Origin: Streptomyces sp. NBC_01264
Lineage (GTDB): Bacteria; Actinomycetota; Actinomycetes; Streptomycetales; Streptomycetaceae
Direction of reading: 5' to 3'
Assembly: GCF_026340675.1 (NCBI RefSeq)
Contig: NZ_JAPEOX010000001.1
Location: forward strand, 4,030,001-4,094,000
Length of the DNA: 64,000 bases
The position numbers and the translations under genes were made by a program. The notes beneath the pieces were generated by a model. The model did not search any database. It was not told where the DNA came from and was given only the letters and a program-made list of their open reading frames with translations. Of the stretch, positions 43,843 to 52,388 are shown in pieces. How positions within the stretch are numbered: position 1 is the first letter of the stretch; each line of letters starts with the position of its first letter.

Positions 43843-44978
43843 GCGGTGATGGTTCCTCTGAGATAGCCGGCTGCGTGACGTGCTCGCTCCAGCACATCGT
43901 CCAGGTCGTCGCCGTAGGTGTTGACGTGGCCGACCTTGCGGCCGTGTTTCACGTCCTTGCCGTACATGTGGATCTTCAGCTGGGGATCGTGGGCCATGCA
44001 GTGCAGGTACGCCGCGTACATGTCGGGGTAGTCCCCGCCGAGCACGTTCGCCATGACCGTCCACTTCGCCCGCGGGCGCGGGTCGCCCAGCGGGAGGTCC
44101 AGGACCGCCCGTACGTGGTTGGCGAACTGGGAGGTGATGGCACCGTCCTGCGTCCAGTGGCCGCTGTTGTGCGGGCGCATCGCCAGTTCGTTGACCAGGA
44201 TCCGGCCGTCGGTGGTCTCGAAGAGCTCCACGGCCAGGTGGCCGGTCACGCCGAGCTCCTTGGCGATGCGCAGGGCCAGGGCCTGGGCCTCGCCCGCCAG
44301 GGCCTCCGAGAGGTTCGGCGCGGGGGCGATGACCGTGTCGCAGACCCCGTCGACCTGGATGGACTCCACGACGGGGTAGGACACGGCCTGGCCGTGCGGG
44401 GAGCGGACGATGTTGGCCGCGAGCTCGCGGACGTAGTCCACCTTCTCCTCGGCCAGGACCGGGACGCCCGCCTTGAACGGGGCCTCGGCGTCCGCCTGCG
44501 TACGGACGAACCACACGCCCTTTCCGTCGTACCCGCCGCGCACCGTCTTGAGGATGACGGGGAACCCGCCGACCTCTTCGGCGAAGGCGGCCGCGTCCGC
44601 CGGATCGCTCACGATCCGGTGGCGGGGGCTGGGCGCGCCGATCGCGTCGAGCTTGGCGCGCATCACCCCCTTGTCCGCGGCGTGCACCAACGCGTCGGGC
44701 CCCGGGCGGACGGGGATGCCGTCGGCTTCCAGGGCCCGCAGGTGCGCGATGGGCACGTGCTCGTGGTCGAAGGTGATCACGTCACAGCCGCGCGCGAAGG
44801 CGCGCAGGGTCTCCAGATCGCGATAGTCGCCGATGACGACGTCGCTCACGACCTGGGCCGCCGAGTCCTGTGGAGTGTCACTGAGGATCTTGAATCTGAT
44901 GCCGAGGGGGATACCCGCCTCGTGGGTCATGCGGGCGAGCTGTCCGCCGCCGACCATGCCGACTACCGGGAACGTCAC
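43839..44978 (-). CDS. purK: N5-carboxyaminoimidazole ribonucleotide synthase
   Basis: ATP-grasp enzyme of 379 residues that carboxylates AIR with bicarbonate and [18 protein letters not shown] opens the preATP-grasp domain; [17 protein letters not shown] is the ATP loop and [15 protein letters not shown] the Mg site. The usual family start is GTG 44978; GGAGG lies only 1 nt before it, so the ribosome site is tight and ATG 44957 cannot be excluded. Operon order purK-purE-dipeptidase. Divergent from gtrA with 223 nt between. Confidence 0.95.
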   Translation of the reverse strand: MTFPVVGMVGGGQLARMTHEAGIPLGIRFKILSDTPQDSAAQVVSDVVIGDYRDLETLRAFARGCDVITFDHEHVPIAHLRALEADGIPVRPGPDALVHAADKGVMRAKLDAIGAPSPRHRIVSDPADAAAFAEEVGGFPVILKTVRGGYDGKGVWFVRTQADAEAPFKAGVPVLAEEKVDYVRELAANIVRSPHGQAVSYPVVESIQVDGVCDTVIAPAPNLSEALAGEAQALALRIAKELGVTGHLAVELFETTDGRILVNELAMRPHNSGHWTQDGAITSQFANHVRAVLDLPLGDPRPRAKWTVMANVLGGDYPDMYAAYLHCMAHDPQLKIHMYGKDVKHGRKVGHVNTYGDDLDDVLERARHAAGYLRGTITA

Positions 44979-45201
44979 TCCTCCAGGGTATCCGGCGGTA
45001 TTCCGCCATCCGGACCCACCCGGGGGCGGCGCTGGCCGGTACCCGCCGTGCCCGTATGGCGGGTGTGCCGTGTGTCGCACGGTGCCCGAAGGCGCAGACG
45101 TACCGATGGGGCGACACTTAGCATGGGCACGCACGGTCAAACGTGTGACGTGTACGTGCGACGCCTCATACGGGGGCCCCGAAGACAGGACTGAGCCTCA
45201 T

Positions 45202-45753
45202 ATGAGCAAGCCGGAGAACGGATCCGTCCTCGGCCGTGCGCGCGGTCTCGTGCGCGAGATCGCCAGGTTCGGGGCCGTCGGCGGGCTGGGCGTCCTGGTC
45301 AACCTGGGCGTCTTCAACCTGATCCGGCAGGTCACCGACCTCCAGGTGGTGCGCGCGAGCGTGATAGCCACGCTGGTGGCCATCGTCACGAACTACCTGG
45401 GCTTCCGCTACTTCGCCTACCGGGACCGGGCCGACCGGACCGGGGCGGGCCGCACCCGTGAGCTCGGGCTGTTCGTCGCGTTCAGCGCGATCGGGCTCGT
45501 GATCGAGAACGGCATCCTCTTCACGGCCACCTACGGCTTCCACTGGGACGGGCCGCTCGCCTCGAACTTCTTCAAGTTCACCGGCATCGGCATCGCGACC
45601 GTGTTCCGGTTCTGGTCCTACCGCACCTGGGTCTTCAAGGCCCTGCCGGCGCCGGCCGCGGCCTCCCTGGTCGTCGAGCAGCGTGACGGCCAGGCCGCGG
45701 CGGAGGTCCAGGCCGCCCCGGTGGCGCGGACCCCGGAGACCGCGGCCAACTGA
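45202..45753 (+). CDS. GtrA family membrane protein
   Basis: Protein of 183 residues with four helices (FGAVGGLGVLVNLGVFNLI, SVIATLVAIVTNYLGF, ELGLFVAFSAIGLVIENGILF and TGIGIATVFRFWSYRTWVF). GtrA proteins help flip or position lipid-linked sugars for cell-wall glycosylation; FRFWSYRTWVF is the family signature. C-terminal tail of ~40 residues is Ala/Glu-rich. ATG at 45202 with AGGA upstream. Position beside purK recalls the M. tuberculosis order Rv3275c-Rv3277. Confidence 0.9.
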   Translation: MSKPENGSVLGRARGLVREIARFGAVGGLGVLVNLGVFNLIRQVTDLQVVRASVIATLVAIVTNYLGFRYFAYRDRADRTGAGRTRELGLFVAFSAIGLVIENGILFTATYGFHWDGPLASNFFKFTGIGIATVFRFWSYRTWVFKALPAPAAASLVVEQRDGQAAAEVQAAPVARTPETAAN

Positions 45754-45789
45754 GGCCCGCGGCCTCCAGCCCCTCCCAGCGGACCTTCC

Positions 45790-47055
45790 TCAGCGGACCG
45801 TCTGCTCCGGTTCCGAGCGCTGCGGCGCGGTCCGGCTCAGGAACAGGGCGAACACCGGCGGCTGGGCCTGGAGCAGCTCCAGGCGGCCGCCGTCGGCCTC
45901 CGCGAGGTCCCGGGCCACGGCGAGGCCGATGCCGGTGGAGTTGCGGCCACTGATGGCCCGCTCGAAGATCCGGTTGCCGAGGTCCGGCGGGACGCCCGGT
46001 CCCTCGTCGGTGACCTCCAGTACGGCCTGGTTGCCGATCACGCGGGTCCGCAGCGCCACGGTGCCGCCGCCGTGCATGAGGGAGTTCTCCACCAGCGTCG
46101 CCAGGACCTGCGAGACCGCTCCGGGGGTGCCCACGGCGCGGATGCCGGTCTTCCCGGAGCGGACGACGGCCCGGCCCGCGCTGCGGTAGGCGGGGCGCCA
46201 CTCCTCCAGCTGCTGTTTGACGACCTCGTCCAGGTCGAAGGGGACGGCCGAGCCCGTGCGCGGGTCTCTGGAGTTCGTCAGCAGCCGCTCGACCACGTCC
46301 GTGAGCCGTTCCACCTGGGTGAGCGCGATCGTCGCCTCCTCCCGCACGGTCTCCAGGTCGTCGGTGACGGTGATCTCCTCCAGCCGCATCGACAGGGCCG
46401 TGAGCGGGGTGCGCAGCTGGTGCGAGGCGTCCGCGGCCAGGCGCCGTTCGGCGGTGAGCATGCGGCCGATCCGCTCGGCGCTGGAGTCCAGTACGTCCGC
46501 GACCCGGTCCAGCTCGGGGACCCCGTACCGCTTGTGCCGGGGACGGGGGTCCCCCGATCCGAGGCGCTCGGCCGTCTCGGCGAGGTCGGTCAGCGGGGAG
46601 GCCAGCCGGTTGGCCTGGCGTACGGCGAGCAGGACGGCGGCCACGACGGCGAGCAGGGCGACGGCGCCGACCACGGCCAGGGTCCGGCCCACCTCGCGGG
46701 TGACGGTGGACCGGGACTCCTCGACGACCACGGTCTCGCCCTGCTCCCCGCGGGCGGTGCCCCGGATGACGCTGTCGGTGATGCGCGTCCCGATCTCGAC
46801 CGGTTCACGGCCGGGCATCGTGATGCGGGCGTACCGGCCGGGGCCGAGCTGTTCGGAGATCGCGCCGGGGTCGACCGGCTTCTTCTCCAGGACGTCGCTC
46901 TCGACGATGCCCACCAGCCGCAGCGCCTCGGACTCGATGCGGTCCTGGGCACCGCTGGTGATGGTGCGGGTCTCGACGATGACGAGGGAGACCCCGAAGA
47001 CGGCGATGACGACGAGCACCACGGCGAGCGTGGAATTGATCAGGCGGCGGCGCAT
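45790..47055 (-). CDS. two-component sensor histidine kinase
   Basis: Protein of 421 residues: helix 1 (~8-28), an extracellular sensor of ~95 residues, helix 2 (~124-146), HAMP, then HisKA with the phosphorylated H212 in ADASHQLRTPLTAL, and HATPase_c (N box in ENSLMHGGG, G boxes DEGPGVPPD and GIGLAVARDLAEADGG). Signal unknown. Follows its response regulator by 61 nt on the same strand. Confidence 0.93.
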   Translation of the reverse strand: MRRRLINSTLAVVLVVIAVFGVSLVIVETRTITSGAQDRIESEALRLVGIVESDVLEKKPVDPGAISEQLGPGRYARITMPGREPVEIGTRITDSVIRGTARGEQGETVVVEESRSTVTREVGRTLAVVGAVALLAVVAAVLLAVRQANRLASPLTDLAETAERLGSGDPRPRHKRYGVPELDRVADVLDSSAERIGRMLTAERRLAADASHQLRTPLTALSMRLEEITVTDDLETVREEATIALTQVERLTDVVERLLTNSRDPRTGSAVPFDLDEVVKQQLEEWRPAYRSAGRAVVRSGKTGIRAVGTPGAVSQVLATLVENSLMHGGGTVALRTRVIGNQAVLEVTDEGPGVPPDLGNRIFERAISGRNSTGIGLAVARDLAEADGGRLELLQAQPPVFALFLSRTAPQRSEPEQTVR

Positions 47056-47116
47056 GGCTCCGAGAATGCCCTAGATATACGGTCCCGGGTGGATTCAGCG
47101 CTTCTCGAAGGTGCTC

Positions 47117-47794
47117 TCAGCTCTTCTCGAAGCGGAAGCCGACCCCGCGGACGGTGGCGATGTAGCGGGGGTTGGCGGCGTCGTCGCCGAGCTTCTTGCG
47201 CAGCCAGGAGATGTGCATGTCGAGGGTCTTGGTGGAGGACCACCAGGTGGTGTCCCAGACCTCGCGCATGAGCTGGTCGCGGGTGACGACCCGGCCCGCG
47301 TCGCGGACGAGGACCCGCAGCAGGTCGAATTCCTTGGCGGTGAGCTGCAGCTCCTCCTCGCCCATCCACGCCCGGTGCGATTCGACGTCGATCCGCACCC
47401 CGTGGGTGGCCGGAGCCTGGGAGGCCTCGGTGGCGCCGCGCCGCAGGAGGGCCCGTACGCGGGCGAGCAGCTCGGCGAGGCGGAAGGGCTTGGTCACGTA
47501 GTCGTCGGCGCCCGCGTCCAGGCCCACGACCGTGTCGACCTCGTCGGCGCGGGCGGTGAGGACCAGGATCGGGAATCCGTGCCCCTCGGCGCGCAGCCGG
47601 CGGGCGACCTCCAGCCCGTCCATGCCCGGCAGTCCCAGGTCCAGGACGACGAGATCGATACCGCCCTGCAGTCCCGCGTCCAGGGCGGTGGGGCCGTCCT
47701 CCCGGACCTCGACCTCGTACCCCTCCCGGCGCAGGGCGCGGGCCAGGGGTTCCGAGATGGATGCGTCGTCCTCGGCGAGCAGTACACGCGTCAT
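47117..47794 (-). CDS. OmpR/PhoB-family response regulator
   Basis: Protein of 225 residues: receiver domain with acidic pocket E8-D9-D10 and phosphorylated D52 (VVLDLGLPGMDG), then a winged-helix DNA-binding domain (LTAKEFDLLRVLVRDAGRVV, WSSTKTLDMHISWLRKKLGD). First gene of the pair with the kinase at 45790. Divergent from the POT transporter gene, which it could regulate. Confidence 0.95.
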   Translation of the reverse strand: MTRVLLAEDDASISEPLARALRREGYEVEVREDGPTALDAGLQGGIDLVVLDLGLPGMDGLEVARRLRAEGHGFPILVLTARADEVDTVVGLDAGADDYVTKPFRLAELLARVRALLRRGATEASQAPATHGVRIDVESHRAWMGEEELQLTAKEFDLLRVLVRDAGRVVTRDQLMREVWDTTWWSSTKTLDMHISWLRKKLGDDAANPRYIATVRGVGFRFEKS

Positions 47795-48292
47795 GTGGGT
47801 GATGGTAGTCCGCGGCGGGCGAAAGAAGAGGCCCGCCTACAGGCCCCTGTTGATCTGGGCTCAGAAAGTACTAACAGCCTTCGAATGTACCCAGTTGGTT
47901 CCACTGCAACCTGTGATCCATATCTCAAGTACTTTCATATGCGGCACTGTCGTGTCGTATGGTGTCGAGACGCCTGATGCACTACCTCAAAGAGACTTTC
48001 GAGCGAAAAACAGCCGAAAGTCTCTATTTCTGCCCTGATCGGGCAGGCATTGTTGTCGCACCGCCCGTTCGGGCAGCTGGCAGATGACAGTGAATGACCT
48101 ATGGGCCGGGCCCTTCGCGCGATGGAGCGCGACAGGGCGTGGATCCCGGTTACGGATGTCCCTTCGTCTCCGCCCCACGGAGCGAGACCCCCGGGCGTGG
48201 GGTTCGGATCATCCGCTGCCGGTACCGGCCACCCCTCACCGGGCGCCGTTGAGCTCACGAAGCCGCGCGTCCCGAGCAAGCAAGGATCGACC
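47795..48292. other. divergent regulatory region, response regulator / POT transporter
   Basis: 498 nt without a supported gene, less GC-rich at 47860-48050. It holds an inverted pair GAAAGTACT (47864-47872) and AGTACTTTC (47928-47936), and a run of three hairpins at 47991-48074 in what would be the transporter leader. Nothing recognisable in 48075-48280 except the ribosome site AAGGA before 48293. Confidence 0.6.
47991..48074 (+). promoter_or_regulatory. three consecutive hairpins in the peptide-transporter leader
   Basis: Hairpin 1: 47991-48001 with 48015-48025, 11 bp, 13-nt loop. Hairpin 2: CTGCCC (48030-48035) with GGGCAG (48041-48046). Hairpin 3: GCCCG (48063-48067) with CGGGC (48070-48074). 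Hairpins 2 and 3 share GCCC/GGGC sequences and could pair alternatively, as in an attenuator. Confidence 0.5.
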
Positions 48293-49789
48293 ATGGCTTC
48301 CAGCCTGACGAAGGACTCGGCCGGCACCTCGGCCGAGAAGACCTTCCTCGGCCACCCCAGCGGCCTCGCCTTCCTCTTCATGACGGAGATGTGGGAGCGC
48401 TACAGCTTCTACGGCATGCGCGCCCTCCTCGTGCTCTTCCTCGCCACCAACGTGGCCGACGGCGGACTCGGGATGAACGACGCGACCGCGGTCGCGATCT
48501 ACTCCGTCTACAACGCGATGGTCTACCTGCTCGCCCTCCCGGGCGGCTGGCTCGGTGACCGCGTGTGGGGCGCCCGCAAGGCCGTGGCCGTTGCCGGTGT
48601 CGTGATCATGACGGGTCACTTCCTGCTGGCGGTGCCCTCGTCCATCTCGTTCTTCATCGGCCTGGCGCTCATCGCCGCCGGTTCCGGCGTGCTCAAGGCC
48701 AACATCTCCACGATGGTCGGCCAGCTGTACAAGGACAAGAACGACCCCCGCCGTGACGGCGGCTTCACGATCTTCTACATGGGCATCAACCTCGGTGCCT
48801 TCGTCGCGCCGCTGACCATCGGCTACGTCGGCCAGGAGGTCAGCTGGCACCTCGGCTTCGCCATGGCCGGTGTCGGCATGGCCCTGGGCCTCGCCTTCTA
48901 CTTCTTCGGCTTCCGCCACCTGAACCCGGTCTCCAACACGGTTCCGAGCCCGCTGAGCGCCGCCGAGAAGTCCTCCGTCGTCAAGAAGGGCCTGATCTGG
49001 CTCGGCGTCGCCGTCGCCGCCTACGCCGTCATCGGCCTGGCCGGCATCTTCACGATCAACTACGCGCTGTGGCCGCTGACCATCGCCGGTCTGCTCCTCC
49101 CCACCTGGGCGCTCCTGCGCATCAAGCGCGACAAGGACCTCTCGGGCGTCGAGCGCTCGCGCATGTCGGCGTACGTCTGGTTCTTCGCCGCCGCCGCCAT
49201 CTTCTGGGCGATCTACGACCAGACCGGCTCCACGCTGGCCCTGTTCGCGAAGGACAGCACGGACAGCACGCTGTTCGGCTTCAACTTCCCGGAGAGCTGG
49301 TTCCAGTCGCTCAACCCGCTGTTCGTGATGGCGCTCGCGCCCCTCTTCGCGATGCTGTGGGTGGCGCTGGCCCGTCGCTCCAAGGAGCCCACCACCCTCG
49401 CGAAGTTCTCCTTCGCGCTGGTCATGATCGGCGTCTCCTTCGGCGTCATGATGATCGCCCAGGGCCTGGCCACCGGAGACACGAAGGTCAGCCCGATGTG
49501 GCTGGTCGGCGTCTACTTCATCCAGACCGTCGGTGAGCTCACCCTCTCCCCCGTCGGCCTGTCGCTGACGACCAAGCTGGCGCCGCAGAAGTACGCCTCC
49601 CAGATGATGGGTGTCTTCTTCCTCGCGGTCACCGCCGGTGACTCCACGATCGCCCTGCTCCAGCTGCTCGGCGCCCCGACGGACACCCAGGGCTGGTTCG
49701 CCACCCAGGGCGTGCTCGCGGTGCTCGCCGGCATCGCGATCTACATGTACCGCAAGAAGGTCCAGCCCCTCATGGGCGGCGTGCACTGA
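48293..49789 (+). CDS. POT family proton-dependent peptide transporter
   Basis: Membrane importer of di- and tripeptides, 498 residues with ~14 helices. PTR2 signatures: FLFMTEMWERYSFYGMRALL (the ExxERFxYYG motif, here EMWERYSFYG), GGWLGDRVWGARKAV and FTIFYMGINLGAF. ATG at 48293 with AAGGA 7 nt upstream. Long leader with hairpins and a divergent two-component system suggest regulated expression. Its neighbours include dipeptidases 5 kb away. Confidence 0.94.
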   Translation: MASSLTKDSAGTSAEKTFLGHPSGLAFLFMTEMWERYSFYGMRALLVLFLATNVADGGLGMNDATAVAIYSVYNAMVYLLALPGGWLGDRVWGARKAVAVAGVVIMTGHFLLAVPSSISFFIGLALIAAGSGVLKANISTMVGQLYKDKNDPRRDGGFTIFYMGINLGAFVAPLTIGYVGQEVSWHLGFAMAGVGMALGLAFYFFGFRHLNPVSNTVPSPLSAAEKSSVVKKGLIWLGVAVAAYAVIGLAGIFTINYALWPLTIAGLLLPTWALLRIKRDKDLSGVERSRMSAYVWFFAAAAIFWAIYDQTGSTLALFAKDSTDSTLFGFNFPESWFQSLNPLFVMALAPLFAMLWVALARRSKEPTTLAKFSFALVMIGVSFGVMMIAQGLATGDTKVSPMWLVGVYFIQTVGELTLSPVGLSLTTKLAPQKYASQMMGVFFLAVTAGDSTIALLQLLGAPTDTQGWFATQGVLAVLAGIAIYMYRKKVQPLMGGVH

Positions 49790-49806
49790 CGCACCCCCGT
49801 ACGGGC

Positions 49807-49842
49807 AACGGCCCGGCGCGCCTTTCGGCGTGCCGGGCCGTT
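49807..49842. terminator. 16-bp hairpin, bidirectional terminator
   Basis: Arms 49807-49822 and 49827-49842 pair with one G-T wobble across a TTTC loop and are followed by TCCTTTG. Between the convergent transporter and surface-protein genes. Confidence 0.85.
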
Positions 49843-49878
49843 CCTTTGTGCGGTGTACCGGTGTGTGCCGGTGTGCCG

Positions 49879-51186
49879 TTACCGCTGGCCGCGCAGGCGG
49901 CGCCACGGGGTGAAGGTGAAGACGGCCGCGCCGAGGAGCATCACCGTGCCGGCGACCAGGGCCAGGGCCTTGATGCCGCCGTCGTCCGAGGCTCCGGTCT
50001 CGGCGAGGCCGCCCGAGGTGCTGCCCGAGGAGCCGGAGGTGCCGGAGCCGCCGGGCTGGGCGGCGGTGTCCAGCGTGAGCGAGACCGCGCTGGACTTCGC
50101 GACGCAGGGCACCACGATCGGGGCGGAGCCCGGGGCCATGACCACGTTGATCGTCAGCTTGTCCGGGGTCAGCGTGGTCTTGCCGGTCTTTCCGGGCTTG
50201 TAGGTGCCCTTCATGTCACTGAGGCTGACCGGTGCGCCGCCCTTGATCGGCTCGGGGTTGCCCGGGCCGCTGACCTTGACGATGCCGCTGTCGGCGCCGC
50301 CGAGCTTGATGTCCAGGGCGGGCTGGAGAGCTCCCGCGGGAAGGTCCATGGGGCTGTTCATCACGCCCTTGGCGGTGGTGGCGGTCAGGTCGTAGCTACC
50401 GCCGTTCTTCTTCGCGTTGATCGTCACCTTGCCCTTGAGCGGGCCTCCCGGGAGGAAGGTCCCGCAGTCGAAGGTGACGTCCACGGTCTGGCCCGGGAAG
50501 TCGCTCTGACCCCCACCGGACGGGGAGGGCGTGGGGCTGGTGGGCGGCGCGCTGGTCGGGGGCCGGCTCGTCGGGGGCGCGCTGGTCGGGGGCTGGCTCG
50601 TGGGCGGCGCGCTGGTCGGAGGCTGGCTCGTCGGCGGCGTGCTGCCCGATGCGCTGACCTTGATCGTGGCCCCGACCGGGACGGTCGTCCCCTCCTTGGC
50701 CGCGCACGCGGTCTCCGTGCCCATCACGCTGATCTTGTACGAGGCCGGGGTCAGGGTGACCGTGCCGGCCTTCGTCAGCTTGAGCTTCGCCTTCATGGGA
50801 GTGATCACCATCGGCGAGTTCTTGGGGATCGGCGGATTCTCCGCCTTTCCCTGCACCGCCAGGTCACCGGTGGCGTCCCCGCCCAGCTTGAGCACCCCGG
50901 ACGGGGTCACGGAGTTCGCTTCCAGGTCTACGTAGCCCGGGTTGTCCGAAGCCGCCTTGGTGGTCTTCCAGACCACCTCCACCTCATCGCCCACCTTGGC
51001 CTCGGCGGGCGTCACGGTGACCTCGGCCTTGGTCGTTCCCTCGATGTTGGCCCCGATCGGCGGGTCGCACACGGTCGGGAACGAGATCTCGGCCGCGCCG
51101 GCCGGGGCCGCGGCCACCATCACCACGCCCGCGCCGCCGAGAAGCAGCGCGATCGCGGCCGCGCTCATCCTCCGTTGGGTGTTCAC
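49879..51186 (-). CDS. secreted surface protein with LAETG sortase signal, two Cys-bracketed domains
   Basis: Exported protein of 435 residues. Signal peptide (MSAAAIALLLGGAGVVMVAA, cleavage near APAGAAE). Two domains of about 130 residues (~33-165 and ~232-365), each opening and closing with a Cys (FPTVCDPP...ETACAAK; VTFDCGTF...VVPCVAK), are joined by a Pro-Thr-Ser linker of PPTSAPPTSQ repeats. The C-terminus is a sorting signal: LAETG (394-398), a hydrophobic helix and WRRLRGQR; LAxTG is the class E sortase motif of Streptomyces. GTG at 51186 overlaps the previous stop (GTGA). Last gene of the four-gene operon. Function unknown. Confidence 0.85.
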   Translation of the reverse strand: MNTQRRMSAAAIALLLGGAGVVMVAAAPAGAAEISFPTVCDPPIGANIEGTTKAEVTVTPAEAKVGDEVEVVWKTTKAASDNPGYVDLEANSVTPSGVLKLGGDATGDLAVQGKAENPPIPKNSPMVITPMKAKLKLTKAGTVTLTPASYKISVMGTETACAAKEGTTVPVGATIKVSASGSTPPTSQPPTSAPPTSQPPTSAPPTSRPPTSAPPTSPTPSPSGGGQSDFPGQTVDVTFDCGTFLPGGPLKGKVTINAKKNGGSYDLTATTAKGVMNSPMDLPAGALQPALDIKLGGADSGIVKVSGPGNPEPIKGGAPVSLSDMKGTYKPGKTGKTTLTPDKLTINVVMAPGSAPIVVPCVAKSSAVSLTLDTAAQPGGSGTSGSSGSTSGGLAETGASDDGGIKALALVAGTVMLLGAAVFTFTPWRRLRGQR

Positions 51187-52388
51187 AGGGTTCCTTTCGT
51201 CGTCGGACTGTTCTCAGACGGTGCGGACGTCTGTGCTGCCTGTGGTGCCTGTGCTGCCTGTGGTGCGTCGGATGGTGCTGCTGTCCCCGGCGCGTCGTCC
51301 GGGGTGAACCACGGCAGTACCGCCGTGGTGGTCTGTGGGGGTTCGTCCGCCGGGGCGGAGCGGGCCAGCGGTCCTCGTACGGGGCCTCGCGCGGGACCCC
51401 GTACCGCCGGGATCCGCGGCAGCCGGGCGGTCACCGCCGCCGCCGGGTCGGGCTGCGGACGGTGGCCGCGGTGGCGGCCCGACTCGCGCGGGCGGACCTT
51501 GTCGACGACGGCCATGCCGATCCGGAAGACGCCGGCCGGGATCACCAGCAGGAGCAGGCCCCAGAACAGCAGCACCCCGTACGGGCGGTCCACGCCCCAG
51601 GGCTGCGTGGCCAGGACCGTCTCCCCGTACTTGAGGGAGAGGGTGTAGTCCCCGTGGGCGCCGGCCGTCAGGGTGGCGTCGAGGGAGACCTCCGCCTTGC
51701 CGCCGGGCGGGATGGTGCCCTTCCAGCGGACCTCCTCCCAGGTCGGCGCGAACACTCCGTGGGCGGTGCCGAGCTGGAAGACCGGGTCCTTGACCGCGGC
51801 GGAGCCGAGATTGCCCACGGTGACCGTGAACTTCCGGCCGGGCGGGGCCCCGAACCAGGTCAGCACCCCGTCCTCGCCCTTGAGCCGGACCCCGGTGAGC
51901 AGGGCGAGCCGGCCCGTGCCGCCCTCGGCGGGCAGGTCGGCGACCGCGTGGTCGGTGATCTTCAGCGGGGCGGCGACGGTGGACTGGTCCCCGTTGACGG
52001 AGGTCACGTTGACCACGCAGGGGCAGGGCTTGGGCGGGGCGACCACCGGGAGCTGGGCGGAGAAGTGCCCGTCGGCGGCGACCGAGACGGCCACGCCGTC
52101 GGCGTTCGCGCAGCTGTTGGTGCCGCCGATCATGTTCTGTCCGCAGACCAGCAGCATCACCATGGTGTTGGCCCGCCAGCCGGTTCCGGTGACGGCTAGC
52201 TCCGTGCCCTTGGCGGCTTCCTTGAGCGAGAGGGCCACGGCGGGTTTGGGCCCGTCGTCCGCGGCCGCCGGGGCCGCGGCGGACAGCGCGAGCGCGCACA
52301 CCGCCAGCCCTGCCGCCAGCCCCGCGCGTCCCGCCGCGACCAGGGCCCTGACCTTGTCGCCGTGTCTCCCACCGGCCATGGCGCTCAC
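51183..52388 (-). CDS. membrane-anchored protein with neocarzinostatin-like domain
   Basis: Protein of 401 residues: signal peptide or first helix (~20-43), an Ig-like domain resembling the neocarzinostatin fold (KGTELAVTGTGWRANTMVML, Cys pairs C82/C93 and C122/C124), a second beta-rich domain (~150-262), one helix (~270-295) and a cytoplasmic Pro/Ala-rich tail. The GTG at 52388 overlaps the preceding TGA (GTGA); ATG 52379 is an alternative. The fold assignment is by pattern only. It may present or bind a ligand at the membrane surface as part of the operon product. Confidence 0.75.
   Translation of the reverse strand: MSAMAGGRHGDKVRALVAAGRAGLAAGLAVCALALSAAAPAAADDGPKPAVALSLKEAAKGTELAVTGTGWRANTMVMLLVCGQNMIGGTNSCANADGVAVSVAADGHFSAQLPVVAPPKPCPCVVNVTSVNGDQSTVAAPLKITDHAVADLPAEGGTGRLALLTGVRLKGEDGVLTWFGAPPGRKFTVTVGNLGSAAVKDPVFQLGTAHGVFAPTWEEVRWKGTIPPGGKAEVSLDATLTAGAHGDYTLSLKYGETVLATQPWGVDRPYGVLLFWGLLLLVIPAGVFRIGMAVVDKVRPRESGRHRGHRPQPDPAAAVTARLPRIPAVRGPARGPVRGPLARSAPADEPPQTTTAVLPWFTPDDAPGTAAPSDAPQAAQAPQAAQTSAPSENSPTTKGTL

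Noticed and set aside
45752..45766. GAGGCC-CGC-GGCCTC hairpin at the gtrA stop
   Set aside because: Only 6 bp and overlapping the stop codon; too weak to call a terminator.
47101..47133. Direct repeat CTTCTCGAAG near the end of the response regulator gene
   Set aside because: Two short copies, one inside the coding sequence; probably chance.
48084..48308. 74-codon frame with a TTA codon just before the peptide transporter
   Set aside because: Overlaps the transporter start, has no ribosome binding site and an Arg/Pro-rich sequence typical of a non-coding frame. A bldA-dependent leader peptide is not supported.
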